Origin: JAVBLG01 sp031553655 | GTDB taxonomy: Bacteria; Desulfobacterota; Desulfovibrionia; Desulfovibrionales; Desulfovibrionaceae | Length of the DNA stretch: 64,000 nucleotides | Assembly: GCA_031553655.1 (NCBI GenBank) | Contig: JAVBLG010000007.1 | Coordinates: forward strand, 14,787-78,786 | Direction: 5' to 3' | In this document: piece by piece, positions 8,718-16,531 of the stretch | How the letters are laid out: every line of letters begins with the position of its first letter | How positions within the stretch are numbered: position 1 is the stretch's first letter | Notes under the pieces: generated by a model | Databases searched by the model: none | What the model was told of the DNA's origin: nothing | The model's input: the letters and a program-made list of their open reading frames with translations, nothing else | Position numbers and translations under genes: made by a program

Positions 8718-9482
8718 TCAAACCTTTATGAAATCCCACCCCATAAGAACAATAAAATGAAATAAGGCTACCACGGCCATAAAAAGCAACAACCTTATAT
8801 AACGCGACTTATACGCCAACGGAGCCAACACCGCCGGCGCGGCGAAAGCAAAAACCGCCCCTCCCAACTGCAAGGGCAAGGCATCCGGTATGGACAGCTT
8901 GAAAAGCAGCGCCGCCAGCATGAAGCCATTGATCACCTTCAGCCGATCGCCCCAGTTGATCAAATCAATATAACGCACAAAACGCAAAGCAAGAAGCCCC
9001 TGCCTGAGTCCCAAAAAAAATGTCCCTACCCGGAAAGCCATAATCGCCAGCAAGAGCAGCACCGTAAAAGCCAGTCCCCAGCCGGGGCGGTCGTACATGA
9101 TCGCCAGCCCCGAGCTTATGGCCCAGAAAGGAATCAGGCTACCGCTGAAAAAAGAATCGCCCACAGCGGACAAAGTGGTAGCCATGGTTTCCTTGAGATT
9201 GCCCATGGCCTCGGCCGTAAAGCCGCCCCTGGCCGTAAGCGCCTCCAGATTAAGCAACACCCCCACCAAAAGCGGAGCCATGTGCGGATGCGTAAGCACA
9301 TAACCCATATGCCGTTTTCTGGCCGAAGCCAGGGCGTCTTTATTTTTATAAAGATAGGCCAAAGCCGGTTCAAGGGCATGCAGGAACCCCAAATTCTGCT
9401 GCCCACGCGCGCTCGCCACGGCACCAATACTGATGCTGCGCAAAAAACAAAATAAAATTACGCGCCTGCTGAATGCCGACAT
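8718..9482 (-). CDS. PTS mannose/fructose/sorbose family EIID component
   Basis: EIID is one of two membrane subunits of mannose-family PTS permeases. The 254-residue product has the family pattern: RSISIGAV near the start, QQNLGFLHALEPALAYLYKN, RHMGYVLTHPHMAPLLVGVL, and MATTLSAVGDSFFSGSLIPF, followed by C-terminal hydrophobic segments. No EIIA, EIIB or EIIC gene adjoins it; the upstream 250 bases hold only repeats. Either the partners lie elsewhere or the permease is incomplete. The family call is firm; sugar transport is uncertain. Confidence 0.88.
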   Translation of the reverse strand: MSAFSRRVILFCFLRSISIGAVASARGQQNLGFLHALEPALAYLYKNKDALASARKRHMGYVLTHPHMAPLLVGVLLNLEALTARGGFTAEAMGNLKETMATTLSAVGDSFFSGSLIPFWAISSGLAIMYDRPGWGLAFTVLLLLAIMAFRVGTFFLGLRQGLLALRFVRYIDLINWGDRLKVINGFMLAALLFKLSIPDALPLQLGGAVFAFAAPAVLAPLAYKSRYIRLLLFMAVVALFHFIVLMGWDFIKV

Positions 9483-9732
9483 AACCCTGGGAGCCTTTCA
9501 AAAACTTTTATAGCATTTTGCTTTTGAAACTATCCATTACCTGAAACTTTTTTTAAGAATTAAGGCTGATTGCCCTGCGCCGCCTCTCACCGGCGGCTCG
9601 GAATCGCATGTTATTACGGCGGCTTCGCCGCCTAAGTTACGGACACTCTGTGTCCGGACGGCCCTAACAACGTACGGGCCGTCAGAGCATTTCGCTCATT
9701 TCATTCGCAAAACGCTCTAATTGTAACAAACC
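9483..9732. other. Gene-free stretch packed with hairpins and repeat fragments
   Basis: No plausible gene. In order it holds: CTTTCAAAAACTTTT at about 9495-9509, shared with the long hairpins near 51.0 and 57.1 kb; a degenerate copy of the palindrome arm found after the GT4 gene (9511-9575); a GGCGGC/GCCGCC hairpin at 9618-9632; a GGACAC/GTGTCC hairpin at 9641-9655; and a compact stop-associated repeat at 9658-9719. It looks like a landing zone for several repeat families. Confidence 0.6.
9658..9719 (-). repeat. TAGAGCGTTTTGCG repeat, copy 1
   Basis: The core at 9684-9719 reads, on the minus strand, TAGAGCGTTTTGCGAATG and then ATGAGCGAAATGCTCT, a hairpin. A second hairpin ACGGCCC/GGGCCGT follows (9658-9664, 9676-9682). 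Further copies lie at 25953, 45132 and 58531. Here it sits 13 bases past the rsmI stop; the copies at 25953 and 58531 contain their gene's stop codon. Confidence 0.75.
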
Positions 9733-10563
9733 CTATTTACTGGTCAGAAGCGAGTATATTTCTTTAGCGCTCCAACCACTTGCCCGCGCCCGCACCCTCT
9801 GGGCCACTTGTTTGGGCGGGCCGCCCAGGGTCGATTCCTCGCGCACAAGCGCTTCGACCTCCTCACGCGGACTTCTTAGTACCTCTTCAGGAGGACCGAT
9901 AATAACCGTAAACTCGCCCAGAAGCTTTTCCGGCAGAGAATCTATATCTTCAAGCCGAAGAAGCATAAATTCTTCATGCTCCTTGGTCAATTCCCTGGCC
10001 AGACATAAATCACGTCGTCCCAGAATTTTACGCGCAATGTCCACAGTTTCCGGTAGTCTGTCCTTGCGCTCGTAAAAAACCAGCGTGGCCGGCAATGCGC
10101 CATATGTTTCAAACATTTTTTCTCGTTCCGAAGCACCGCGCGGCAGAAAACCAAGAAAACAGAATGGATATGGCGCCACTCCCGAAGCTGAAAGCGCCAC
10201 TGCCCCGGCAAAAGGGCCGGGCACGGCAAAAACCGGCAGTTGCTCCCGACGCAAGGCCCGCACCAGATTATAGCCAGGGTCAGACAAAAGCGGCGTTCCG
10301 GCGTCGGATATCAAGGCCACGCTCTTGCCCGCATGAACCATTTCCAGCACCGTTTCAATGCGGGAAGCCTCGTTGTGCTCGTGGCAGCTCATAAAACCAT
10401 GCGCCGCAACGCCCCAACGCCTGAAAGCCAGACCAGCCCGGCGCGTGTCTTCGGCCAAAATAATATCGGCGTTTTCAAGCACTTCCCTGGCGCGCGGAGA
10501 AAGATCACCAGGGTTGCCAATAGGAGTGCCCACCACCCACAGGCCGGGAGAAATCAAGGACAT
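9733..10563 (-). CDS. rsmI: 16S rRNA (cytidine1402-2'-O)-methyltransferase RsmI
   Basis: RsmI methylates the 2'-OH of C1402 in the ribosomal decoding centre using SAM. The 276-residue protein has the tetrapyrrole-methylase-like fold motifs: LWVVGTPIGNPGDLSPRA at the start, ILAEDTRRAG, ALISDAGTPLLSDPGY, and PGPFAGAVALSASG. The start MSLISPGLW is chosen because these motifs begin there; the longer frame to 10704 lies over yraN in another frame. The first 59 bases overlap the 3' end of yraN, so expression is probably coupled. Confidence 0.95.
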   Translation of the reverse strand: MSLISPGLWVVGTPIGNPGDLSPRAREVLENADIILAEDTRRAGLAFRRWGVAAHGFMSCHEHNEASRIETVLEMVHAGKSVALISDAGTPLLSDPGYNLVRALRREQLPVFAVPGPFAGAVALSASGVAPYPFCFLGFLPRGASEREKMFETYGALPATLVFYERKDRLPETVDIARKILGRRDLCLARELTKEHEEFMLLRLEDIDSLPEKLLGEFTVIIGPPEEVLRSPREEVEALVREESTLGGPPKQVAQRVRARASGWSAKEIYSLLTSK

Positions 10564-10912
10564 CGCAAATATGCTCCGGAGAAAAATATTTCCCGTCAAA
10601 AATAACAAAAACCAAATCAAAACGAGAGGGCCGATCCCAGGCATTGTTTTCGGCCAGCCAGGCCCTGGCCGCCTTGCGCAGGGAATTTTTTTTGCTTCCA
10701 CCAAGCGTATCGGCCGGAGTACAAGCCAGTCCCCCGGCTCGGCGGGTTTTCACTTCCACAAAAACAACAATATCGTCCTCAAGGCAGACCAGATCAAGCT
10801 CCAAGGATCCTTTGCGCCAATTTTTATGCAAAATGCGCAAGCCTTTGCTCCTGAGCAGGTTTTCGGCCGCCAACTCTCCTTTGTCACCAATCTCCCTGGA
10901 TTCGCTTACCAC
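10505..10912 (-). CDS. YraN family (UPF0102) nuclease-fold protein
   Basis: A 135-residue member of the YraN/UPF0102 family, which has a Holliday-junction-resolvase-like nuclease fold and no settled role. Visible features: GELAAENLLRSKGLRIL, then NWRKGSLELDLVCLE with the acidic position, then DIVVFVEVKTRR, matching the E...D...ExK pattern. It overlaps rnhB by 7 bases at its start and rsmI by 59 bases at its end. The rnhB-yraN-rsmI order is common in bacteria. The C terminus is longer than in the core family. Confidence 0.9.
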   Translation of the reverse strand: MVSESREIGDKGELAAENLLRSKGLRILHKNWRKGSLELDLVCLEDDIVVFVEVKTRRAGGLACTPADTLGGSKKNSLRKAARAWLAENNAWDRPSRFDLVFVIFDGKYFSPEHICDVLDFSRPVGGGHSYWQPW

Positions 10913-11559
10913 AGCCTGCCCTGCTCCAGGGTGGGTTTTTGCGGCAAAACCCCACGAAAACTCAGGCGATGCAGACGCGAAGGCCCCATTGTTTTAAGAG
11001 CCTCAAGATGCGCGGCCACGCCATAGCCCTTATGCACCGCGAATCCATAACCAGGATATCTGTGATCAAGACGGGTCATCAAATCATCGCGGAAGGTCTT
11101 GGCCACAATGGAAGCCGCCGAGATGGCCGCCACTTTGCTGTCGCCCTTGATCACAGCCTCTTGCGGCAGACGTTCGCATTCGGCAAAACTTAAATATTTT
11201 ACGGGAATAGTATGGTTGCCGTCAATAAGCAAAAAGCCCGGCGCAACTTCCAGGGCGCGCACAGCGCGGCTCATGGCCAAAAATGTGGCCTGCAAAATAT
11301 TTATACGGTCAATGACGCGCGGCCAGGTCAAGCCCACAGCAAAAGCCAAGGCCGAAATTTTTATTTCAGTCGCCAAAGCGGAACGCTTTTCAGGGCTGAG
11401 AGTTTTGGAGTCGGCAAGGCCGACAATGCGCGAGTCAGAAGGAAGGATAACCGCCGCGGCCACCACCGGCCCGGCTAAACAACCGCGCCCGGCTTCATCA
11501 ATTCCGGCGGGCAAACCGGCCCGCGCAAAATTTTCAGCAAGCCCCGGCAGCATAAACAA
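10906..11559 (-). CDS. rnhB: Ribonuclease HII
   Basis: Cleaves the RNA strand of RNA-DNA hybrids and single ribonucleotides embedded in DNA. The 217-residue product shows AGIDEAGRGCLAGPVVAAAV at the start (first two catalytic acids), FLLIDGNHT at about 115 (third Asp) and KGDSKVAAISAASIVAKTFRD with LDHRYPGYGFAVHKGYG. It follows rplS downstream after a ~220-base gap that holds a palindrome, the usual rplS-rnhB order. Confidence 0.96.
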   Translation of the reverse strand: MFMLPGLAENFARAGLPAGIDEAGRGCLAGPVVAAAVILPSDSRIVGLADSKTLSPEKRSALATEIKISALAFAVGLTWPRVIDRINILQATFLAMSRAVRALEVAPGFLLIDGNHTIPVKYLSFAECERLPQEAVIKGDSKVAAISAASIVAKTFRDDLMTRLDHRYPGYGFAVHKGYGVAAHLEALKTMGPSRLHRLSFRGVLPQKPTLEQGRLW

Positions 11560-11632
11560 AACAGAAAAAGCCCCCGACCGGCATAAACCGACGAGAACCA
11601 GTCCGGCAGAGATGGTATGCCATACATTCGCA

Positions 11633-11779
11633 AGAAGTCATTACATAAATAGTATTTATGTTCTCTGCCAAGAAAGGCGCGTTCCGAGTGAAGCGAGCAG
11701 TATAGGGACATACATGAGCTTCGCACGGAGCGCACCTGACGCAGGCAGAGGACAAAAAGACATTTATGTGATGACTTCT
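11633..11779 (-). repeat. Stop-codon palindrome, copy 4 (rplS)
   Basis: Outer arms AGAAGTCATTACATAAAT (11633-11650) and ATTTATGTGATGACTTCT (11762-11779) match 17 of 18, and the right arm takes in two bases of the rplS TAG stop. The second level pairs CTCTGCC with GGCAGAG. The inner stem pairs GGCGCGTTCCGAGTGAAGC with GCTTCGCACGGAGCGCACC. Marks: GCCAAGAAAG and CTGACGCAGGC. Confidence 0.8.
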
Positions 11780-12125
11780 AGTAGCGCTTCTTAGGCTTAA
11801 TACGGGCGGCCTTGCCTTTGAGTTCGCGCAGGTAATAGAGACGGCTACGGCGAACCCGGCCTTCGGACACCATTTCGATTTTTTCGATAAAAGGCGAATG
11901 CATGGGGAAAATGCGCTCAACGCCCACGCCGTCCGAAACTTTGCGCACCGTAAAGGTGGCCCCGGTGGTGCCCCGGCAGATGCGGATCACATTACCCTGA
12001 AAAATCTGAACGCGTTCTTTTTCGCCTTCAACAATGCGCAGATGAACCTTTACGGTATCGCCCGAGCGAAAGGTGGGCAAATCAAAGCGCAAATGCTCGC
12101 TTTCTATTTTTTTGATGATATCCAT
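11778..12125 (-). CDS. rplS: 50S ribosomal protein L19 (bL19)
   Basis: Ribosomal protein at the interface of the 50S and 30S subunits. The 115-residue length and sequence are standard: FRSGDTVKVHLRIVEGEKER, VQIFQGNVIRI, SDGVGVERIFPMHSPFIEKI and the basic RRSRLYYLRELKGKAARI ending. AAGGAGTTCC precedes the ATG. It lies downstream of trmD, the normal order, but the 180-base gap between them is filled by a palindrome. Confidence 0.98.
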   Translation of the reverse strand: MDIIKKIESEHLRFDLPTFRSGDTVKVHLRIVEGEKERVQIFQGNVIRICRGTTGATFTVRKVSDGVGVERIFPMHSPFIEKIEMVSEGRVRRSRLYYLRELKGKAARIKPKKRY

Positions 12126-12148
12126 GACCGGAACTCCTTATATAAATG

Positions 12149-12304
12149 AACAAATTAACTATATAACAGCAGTAGTTCAATTTTATCGTCAGACTAGGAA
12201 GACAAGCTTTTTGCATAGTGAGTGTACTCTTCTGGCACCCACAACGGAGCAAAAAGCACAGTCCGACGAAGTAGGCAAACTGGGCTACTGCCGAAAATAT
12301 TGTT
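12149..12304 (-). repeat. Stop-codon palindrome, copy 5 (trmD)
   Basis: The weakest of the series. Outer arms pair AACAA (12149) with TTGTT (12300-12304, abutting the TAA stop of trmD), then CAGTAG with CTACTG. The inner stem pairs CAAGCTTTTTGC with GCAAAAAGC. Marks: ACTAGGAAG and CCGACG. The apex GTGTACTCTTCTGGCACCC is close to copies 3 and 9. Confidence 0.6.
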
Positions 12305-13671
12305 TACCCTAAATCACCCAAAATCCTGTCCAGCATAATCGCCACGGCGGCCCGCACCGACAGATGATTGTAACCGTTCAAGAATCTTAAAGGCCGAGCC
12401 AACGCGCCGCAATTACGCAAAGCTTCGGGGGCCAAGCCGCCGCCGGTGCCGAAAAGCAGCAATATCGGACCCCTGTCAAGCCTAGCGGCAATATCGTCCG
12501 GGGCCAGCAGCGGCAGGACGGCAAGCTTTTTTTCCGGCCAACGGGCCGTTGTTCCCACCACCAAGGGCTCTGCCCCGGAGCGCTCCGCGATATCCTTGAC
12601 CACCGAGTCCAAATCCGGAACTCCGCGCGCCATGGACAGCGCCCGCCCTCGGTCGGCGTGGCCGGAACCGGGACCGCCAAGCCAATGCCCCAAAATATTT
12701 TCAAGCAGCTTTCGCTGGTCTTCCAAGGGGGTTATAATATAAAAGCCCCCCAGGCCATAGGTGCATGAACTACGTGCTATATCGTGAATATCCAGATTTG
12801 TCAAAGAGGAAGTGCCGACTTTCCTATGCTCGACAATAACCGGATAATGAGCAAGGGCCACAAAGAGATTTCGTCCAGGCCGGATGCGCGGCAAAGATTC
12901 GAGAAAATCGGCGTCGGAGCGGTCAAGTCGAGCCGATTCCAGAAGATCTGGACGAAATTTCAGAGTCAGCGCCAGAGCTTCGTGTCTGCGCCACTCTTTA
13001 ATCGCCCCGTGATTGCCTGAACGCAGCACGGGCGGAACCTCGCGTCCCTCAAAAACTTCCGGTCTGGTGTAATGCGGATACTCAAGCAAGCCTTCGGCAA
13101 AGCTCTCGTCAAGGCCGGACTCTTCCTTGCCCATAAAACCGGGCACAAAACGCGCCACCGCTTCCACCAAGGCCAGGGCGGCCGCTTCTCCGCCGTTGAG
13201 CACCGCATCGCCCACACAAATTTTTTCCAAGGGAAATACGGCGCTCACCCGCTCGTCAAGCCCCTCATAGCGTCCGCAGACGATGGTCAGCTGTGGCTCT
13301 TGCGCCAACTCGCGGGCCAGATTGTGGTCGAGCCTGCGCCCGCCGGGCGACATAAACAGCATACGCCCCGACTGCGGAACGGATAGCGGGTGGGCCGCAT
13401 GCTCTGCCGCCTGTTCCAGCTCACGGCGCGGGTGTTGGTCCCCTCCAGCGGCCGCACGCAGAGCGGCGGACACGGGTCCCGGCATCATTACCATACCCGG
13501 CCCGCCTCCGTAAGGGGCGTCGTCCACGCTGCGGTGGCGGTCTTCGGTGAAGGAGCGCGGGTCAGTGAAGGAGAATTTCAAAATTCCGCTGGAAACCGCC
13601 TTGCCAATAAGGGCGGTTTTCAGCGGCGAATCAAAATATTCCGGAAAGAGAGAAATGATATTAAAACGCAC
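12304..13671 (-). CDS. trmD: TrmD tRNA (guanine37-N1)-methyltransferase fused to a second SPOUT-like domain
   Basis: TrmD methylates N1 of G37 in tRNAs and prevents frameshifting. The N-terminal ~245 residues are a complete TrmD: FNIISLFPEYFDSPLKTALI, DDAPYGGGPGMVM, FMSPGGRRLDHNLA, ICGRYEGLDERV and the trefoil-knot segment VGDAVLNGGEAAAL. Residues ~255-455 form a second domain (LFVALAHYPVIVEHRKVG, CTYGLGGFYIITPLEDQRK, ILLLFGTGGGLAPEAL, NGYNHLSVRAAVAIMLDR) resembling the TM1570-type RNA methyltransferases, which are encoded beside or fused to TrmD in some bacteria. The target of the second domain is unknown. At 455 residues the protein is nearly twice the usual TrmD length. Confidence 0.93.
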   Translation of the reverse strand: MRFNIISLFPEYFDSPLKTALIGKAVSSGILKFSFTDPRSFTEDRHRSVDDAPYGGGPGMVMMPGPVSAALRAAAGGDQHPRRELEQAAEHAAHPLSVPQSGRMLFMSPGGRRLDHNLARELAQEPQLTIVCGRYEGLDERVSAVFPLEKICVGDAVLNGGEAAALALVEAVARFVPGFMGKEESGLDESFAEGLLEYPHYTRPEVFEGREVPPVLRSGNHGAIKEWRRHEALALTLKFRPDLLESARLDRSDADFLESLPRIRPGRNLFVALAHYPVIVEHRKVGTSSLTNLDIHDIARSSCTYGLGGFYIITPLEDQRKLLENILGHWLGGPGSGHADRGRALSMARGVPDLDSVVKDIAERSGAEPLVVGTTARWPEKKLAVLPLLAPDDIAARLDRGPILLLFGTGGGLAPEALRNCGALARPLRFLNGYNHLSVRAAVAIMLDRILGDLG

Positions 13672-13688
13672 GAAATTTAACCCGCGTC

Positions 13689-13892
13689 CTACATTCCTTT
13701 CTTTCGCCTTATGGTGATAGACTCTCCCCCCATGCCATAATTGTCGGTATCTATTTCATCAATAACCACAACTGTGGTGGCCGGATTCTTGCCCAAAACC
13801 TCCGCCAGTACCTGGGTAATACCTTTGATTACCGCTGCTTTCTGCTCAACGGTGGCCCCTTCTTTGGTAATTCTGACATTAACGTAAGGCAT
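13689..13892 (-). CDS. 4-oxalocrotonate tautomerase family protein
   Basis: A 67-residue member of the 4-OT family, which uses the N-terminal proline (after removal of Met) as a general base for keto-enol tautomerisation. The start MPYVNVRITKEG gives Pro at the right position, and the VIKGITQVLAEVLGKNP helix and VVVIDEIDTDNYGMGGES strand fit the fold, with Arg residues near the end. A CGGAGGAGAAAATT-type ribosome site precedes the ATG. It sits 17 bases upstream of trmD, but no aromatic degradation genes are near. The physiological substrate is unknown. Confidence 0.85.
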   Translation of the reverse strand: MPYVNVRITKEGATVEQKAAVIKGITQVLAEVLGKNPATTVVVIDEIDTDNYGMGGESITIRRKKGM

Positions 13893-13971
13893 AATTTTCT
13901 CCTCCGATTTATTGATTCAAAAGCGCGGCCTGACGCGATATAGAGGCAAAATCAGCCGCCGCCAGGATACG

Positions 13972-15372
13972 TCAGTAGCCCAATGCGGACTCGCGCTTCA
14001 CCACAGCCGGCAGCATATCATACTTCTTGCCGTCACGGCCGGAAAAGCGCACCAGGAACATTCCCGTAAATTTGGAGCCGCTGTAAACTTCCACGCGATA
14101 AAGAACTCCGGCTTTATCCAGGGAAAAATGAGGCATAAAATTTTTGTGTCCAATTTTAAGATTACTTTCATCCTCCCGCCCAGAGTCGAAGCCGATGGCG
14201 TTCACTCGATAACCAGGCGTGGATTCCACCATAAAAAAATCACGCACGGGCACGGTTTGCCCAAAGACCACGTTCTGGCGACGACCGTCCACAACAAGGG
14301 GTACCCGTTCCAGTGCGCTGTCGGTTTCGTGCCAGACAGGCTGAATACAGGTTACCCGACGGTTGCCGTAATGCACACAAAGATCGTCTTCGGCGGAAAC
14401 TACGGCTATAATCGGCTTGGAAGCCGTGGCGCGCCCACCTCCATCCCTGGGCAGGGGCAGGTTGTTTATGCGCGGGCGGGCATTTTCCAATGGCAATACC
14501 ACCCGGTTGTCGGCAAAAGCCACACTTATGTCGCTTTGCAAGGCGGCGGCCACGCTTTTGGGGTTGAGTTCGAATTTACGTTTGAATTTAACCCCGGCCA
14601 GATCAAGAAAAGCTTCCACGATACGTAAATGGTAATAAGCGCGGATTTCCGCCGGAAATTCCTTGCTGGCTTCCACTCCGAAGGCTGATTTGCCGTTGCG
14701 CACCGCGAACCAGGAAAGAGTTTTTTCCATTTCGCTGTTGCCTTCCGGGGTGCGGGTATTTTTTACATGGTAGAGGTGATGGGGCGCGATCAGAGTCCGA
14801 TTGGCCCTGGAAGTTGCTTTTTCGGCCATTTCAGCCAGATTGCCGTGGGGCGAATCAGCCTCCATGCGTTCCAGATCCACAATAATGCTCTGGCCCCAGC
14901 GGGCCGGGCAATACATGCGATTCTCAAATTTATGGCGATAAAAGCCGCTGCCGTCGTGCAAATTCAGAACCAATACAACCTCGGGAGAGGTAATTATACT
15001 TTGAATGCGCGAAACAGTGTTATATTCCGGATCATCGGGAGAGAGTCGCAAAAACTTGCGGTTCATATCGCCATTTGGCGCGCGCGAACGTAGAACTATG
15101 CTGGGATAATTGAGATTAGGCACCACCCATAGCGAACCGGAGGTTACTTCATAATGGGTAGCCAGCAGAGTGGCTGCGGAAAAACCGCCCGGCTCGTCGC
15201 CCTGTATGCCGCCCACCACAAGCACGGCCGGCCCCTGGCCTCCCAGCTTGAACAGAGAAAAATCAAGGCTGCGGGCGTCAAAAGAGAGAGCGCCAGGCCC
15301 CTGAGCGCGAGCCATTACCGGCCACAAAAGGGCAAAAAGCAGAAAAACAAGCGCGCGTAGGGCGTTATGCAT
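13972..15372 (-). CDS. M99-family murein DL-carboxypeptidase (Csd4/Pgp1-like)
   Basis: Resembles Csd4 of Helicobacter and Pgp1 of Campylobacter, periplasmic zinc carboxypeptidases that trim murein tripeptides and are needed for helical or curved cells. A signal peptide (MHNALRALVFLLFALLWPVMA) precedes VLVVGGIQGDEPGGF. The zinc ligands would be Gln57, Glu60 and His139 (LNLHDGSGFY). The Q-x2-E-x78-H spacing equals Csd4's Gln46, Glu49, His128, including the unusual Gln ligand. Further on are GVEASKEFPAEIRAYYHLR and C-terminal beta domains. The 466-residue start at 15372 is favoured by the signal peptide. A role in vibrioid shape is inference. Confidence 0.82.
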   Translation of the reverse strand: MHNALRALVFLLFALLWPVMARAQGPGALSFDARSLDFSLFKLGGQGPAVLVVGGIQGDEPGGFSAATLLATHYEVTSGSLWVVPNLNYPSIVLRSRAPNGDMNRKFLRLSPDDPEYNTVSRIQSIITSPEVVLVLNLHDGSGFYRHKFENRMYCPARWGQSIIVDLERMEADSPHGNLAEMAEKATSRANRTLIAPHHLYHVKNTRTPEGNSEMEKTLSWFAVRNGKSAFGVEASKEFPAEIRAYYHLRIVEAFLDLAGVKFKRKFELNPKSVAAALQSDISVAFADNRVVLPLENARPRINNLPLPRDGGGRATASKPIIAVVSAEDDLCVHYGNRRVTCIQPVWHETDSALERVPLVVDGRRQNVVFGQTVPVRDFFMVESTPGYRVNAIGFDSGREDESNLKIGHKNFMPHFSLDKAGVLYRVEVYSGSKFTGMFLVRFSGRDGKKYDMLPAVVKRESALGY

Positions 15373-15504
15373 AAAATAGTTGCGTATTTCCCAAATTTGA
15401 CAGAGAGTGAAGGTGCGCAAAAAAGCGGCCCGTTAATTATACTCGCGGTAGACAAAAAGTATAGCATAAAATATGCGGCGCGGAAAATTGTCCAAATCCG
15501 CCGC

Positions 15505-15533
15505 TTGACGAGATTCCTGACGGTGTGTATGAA
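15505..15533 (+). promoter_or_regulatory. Predicted sigma70-type promoter of rpmH
   Basis: TTGACG (15505-15510) and TATGAA (15528-15533) are separated by 17 bases, about 85 bases ahead of the rpmH start. This matches the consensus well and suits the heavily expressed rpmH-rnpA operon. Confidence 0.6.
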
Positions 15534-15619
15534 GATGCGTTCACAATTTATATTTTTGCCCGGCCGTTAAAGCTCTTTTACAAGCATGCCTGGCATTACA
15601 ATATCTTAAGGAGAGAGTC

Positions 15620-15754
15620 ATGAAAAGAACTTACCAGCCCAGCAAAATCAAGAAAAAACGTTCCCACGGCTTTCGGGCGCGCATGGCTACCCCCAGCGGG
15701 CGGGCCATTTTGAGACGCAGACGCGCCAAGGGCCGCAAAAGCCTCAGCGCCTGA
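15620..15754 (+). CDS. rpmH: 50S ribosomal protein L34 (bL34)
   Basis: A 44-residue ribosomal protein: MKRTYQPSKIKKKRSHGFRA, then RMATPSGRAILRRRRAKGRK and SLSA, which is the complete bL34 sequence pattern. AAGGAGAGAGTC precedes the ATG. The TGA stop overlaps the rnpA start (TGATG), so translation is coupled. Confidence 0.98.
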   Translation: MKRTYQPSKIKKKRSHGFRARMATPSGRAILRRRRAKGRKSLSA

Positions 15755-16179
15755 TGACTGTGGCCGGAGCCAAACCCGGCCGGTGCGTCAAGGCATCGTT
15801 GAAAACGCACAGACTGAAGCGTCACGGCGATTTTCAGGCGATATATCAGGGTGGGCGAAAATTTTTTTCGCGCAATTTTATTGTGTTTGTTCTACCCGAA
15901 GAAGATTGTCGGGAAGATTTCAGACCTTGGCGCGTGGGCATGGCTGTGAGCAAAAAAATTGGCCATGCTGTAATCCGTAATCGCGTAAAGCGCGTTTTGC
16001 GGGAATTTTTTCGTTTGCGGCGCGCAACTTTGCCGTCCGGCCTCGACATTGTGGTTGTGCCCAAAAGAGGGCTTGAGCCGGATTTGGTGACCTTGAGTTT
16101 TGTCAATGCCGAACTGGTTCCGGTATTGGAAATTATTGCAAGCAAATACAGGCGGCCCGCCGCCGGCCCCGCATCCTGA
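15754..16179 (+). CDS. rnpA: Ribonuclease P protein component
   Basis: The protein subunit of RNase P, which matures tRNA 5' ends with the M1 RNA. The 141-residue product has the basic core: LKTHRLKRHGDFQAIYQGG, RVGMAVSKKIGHAVIRNRVKR (RNR motif) and REFFRLRRATLPSGLDIVVVP. The ATG overlaps the rpmH stop. The first ~15 residues (TVAGAKPGRCVKAS) are an extra leader, so a later start is possible but no ribosome site favours one. Confidence 0.95.
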   Translation: MTVAGAKPGRCVKASLKTHRLKRHGDFQAIYQGGRKFFSRNFIVFVLPEEDCREDFRPWRVGMAVSKKIGHAVIRNRVKRVLREFFRLRRATLPSGLDIVVVPKRGLEPDLVTLSFVNAELVPVLEIIASKYRRPAAGPAS

Positions 16180-16242
16180 AGGCTTTACCGGCAGGCGGCC
16201 TAGTGCCGGGCGCGGGCCGCGGCTTCCCCACCATACCATTTG

Positions 16243-16524
16243 ATGAAGCGCAGCAAAATAAACCCATCTTTATATTTGAGGCGGCTTGTAATCGCCCCCA
16301 TCAGGTTGTACCAGATATTCATATCTCCGGTACTGCCGCCGGCATGCAGATTTTATCCCAGTTGTTCAGCCTATGCCGTGGAAGCTGTCATGCGCCACGG
16401 GATTCTGCGCGGCGGCTGGCTGGCCCTTTGCCGTCTTGCCCGATGCCATCCCTGGAATCCGGGCGGAATAGACCTTGTCCCCCCTCATTTCTCCCCGCGC
16501 GAAAGCGGTGTTCAGGAGCGTTAA
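16243..16524 (+). CDS. yidD: YidD, membrane protein insertion efficiency factor
   Basis: YidD is a small amphipathic inner-membrane-associated protein that helps YidC-dependent insertion. The 93-residue product shows APIRLYQIFISPVLPPACRF, YPSCSAYAVEAVMRHG and RLARCHPWNPGGIDLVP, with the conserved cysteines (CRFYPSCS and RCHPW). The ATG at 16243 follows a TTG one codon earlier, and no clear ribosome site is visible. It lies between rnpA and yidC, the standard order. Confidence 0.95.
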   Translation: MKRSKINPSLYLRRLVIAPIRLYQIFISPVLPPACRFYPSCSAYAVEAVMRHGILRGGWLALCRLARCHPWNPGGIDLVPPHFSPRESGVQER

Positions 16525-16531
16525 GTCCGCC

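Noticed and set aside
15373..15619. Possible origin of replication ahead of rpmH-rnpA-yidD-yidC
   Set aside because: No dnaA gene and no cluster of TTATCCACA-like DnaA boxes are visible; only a promoter was found.
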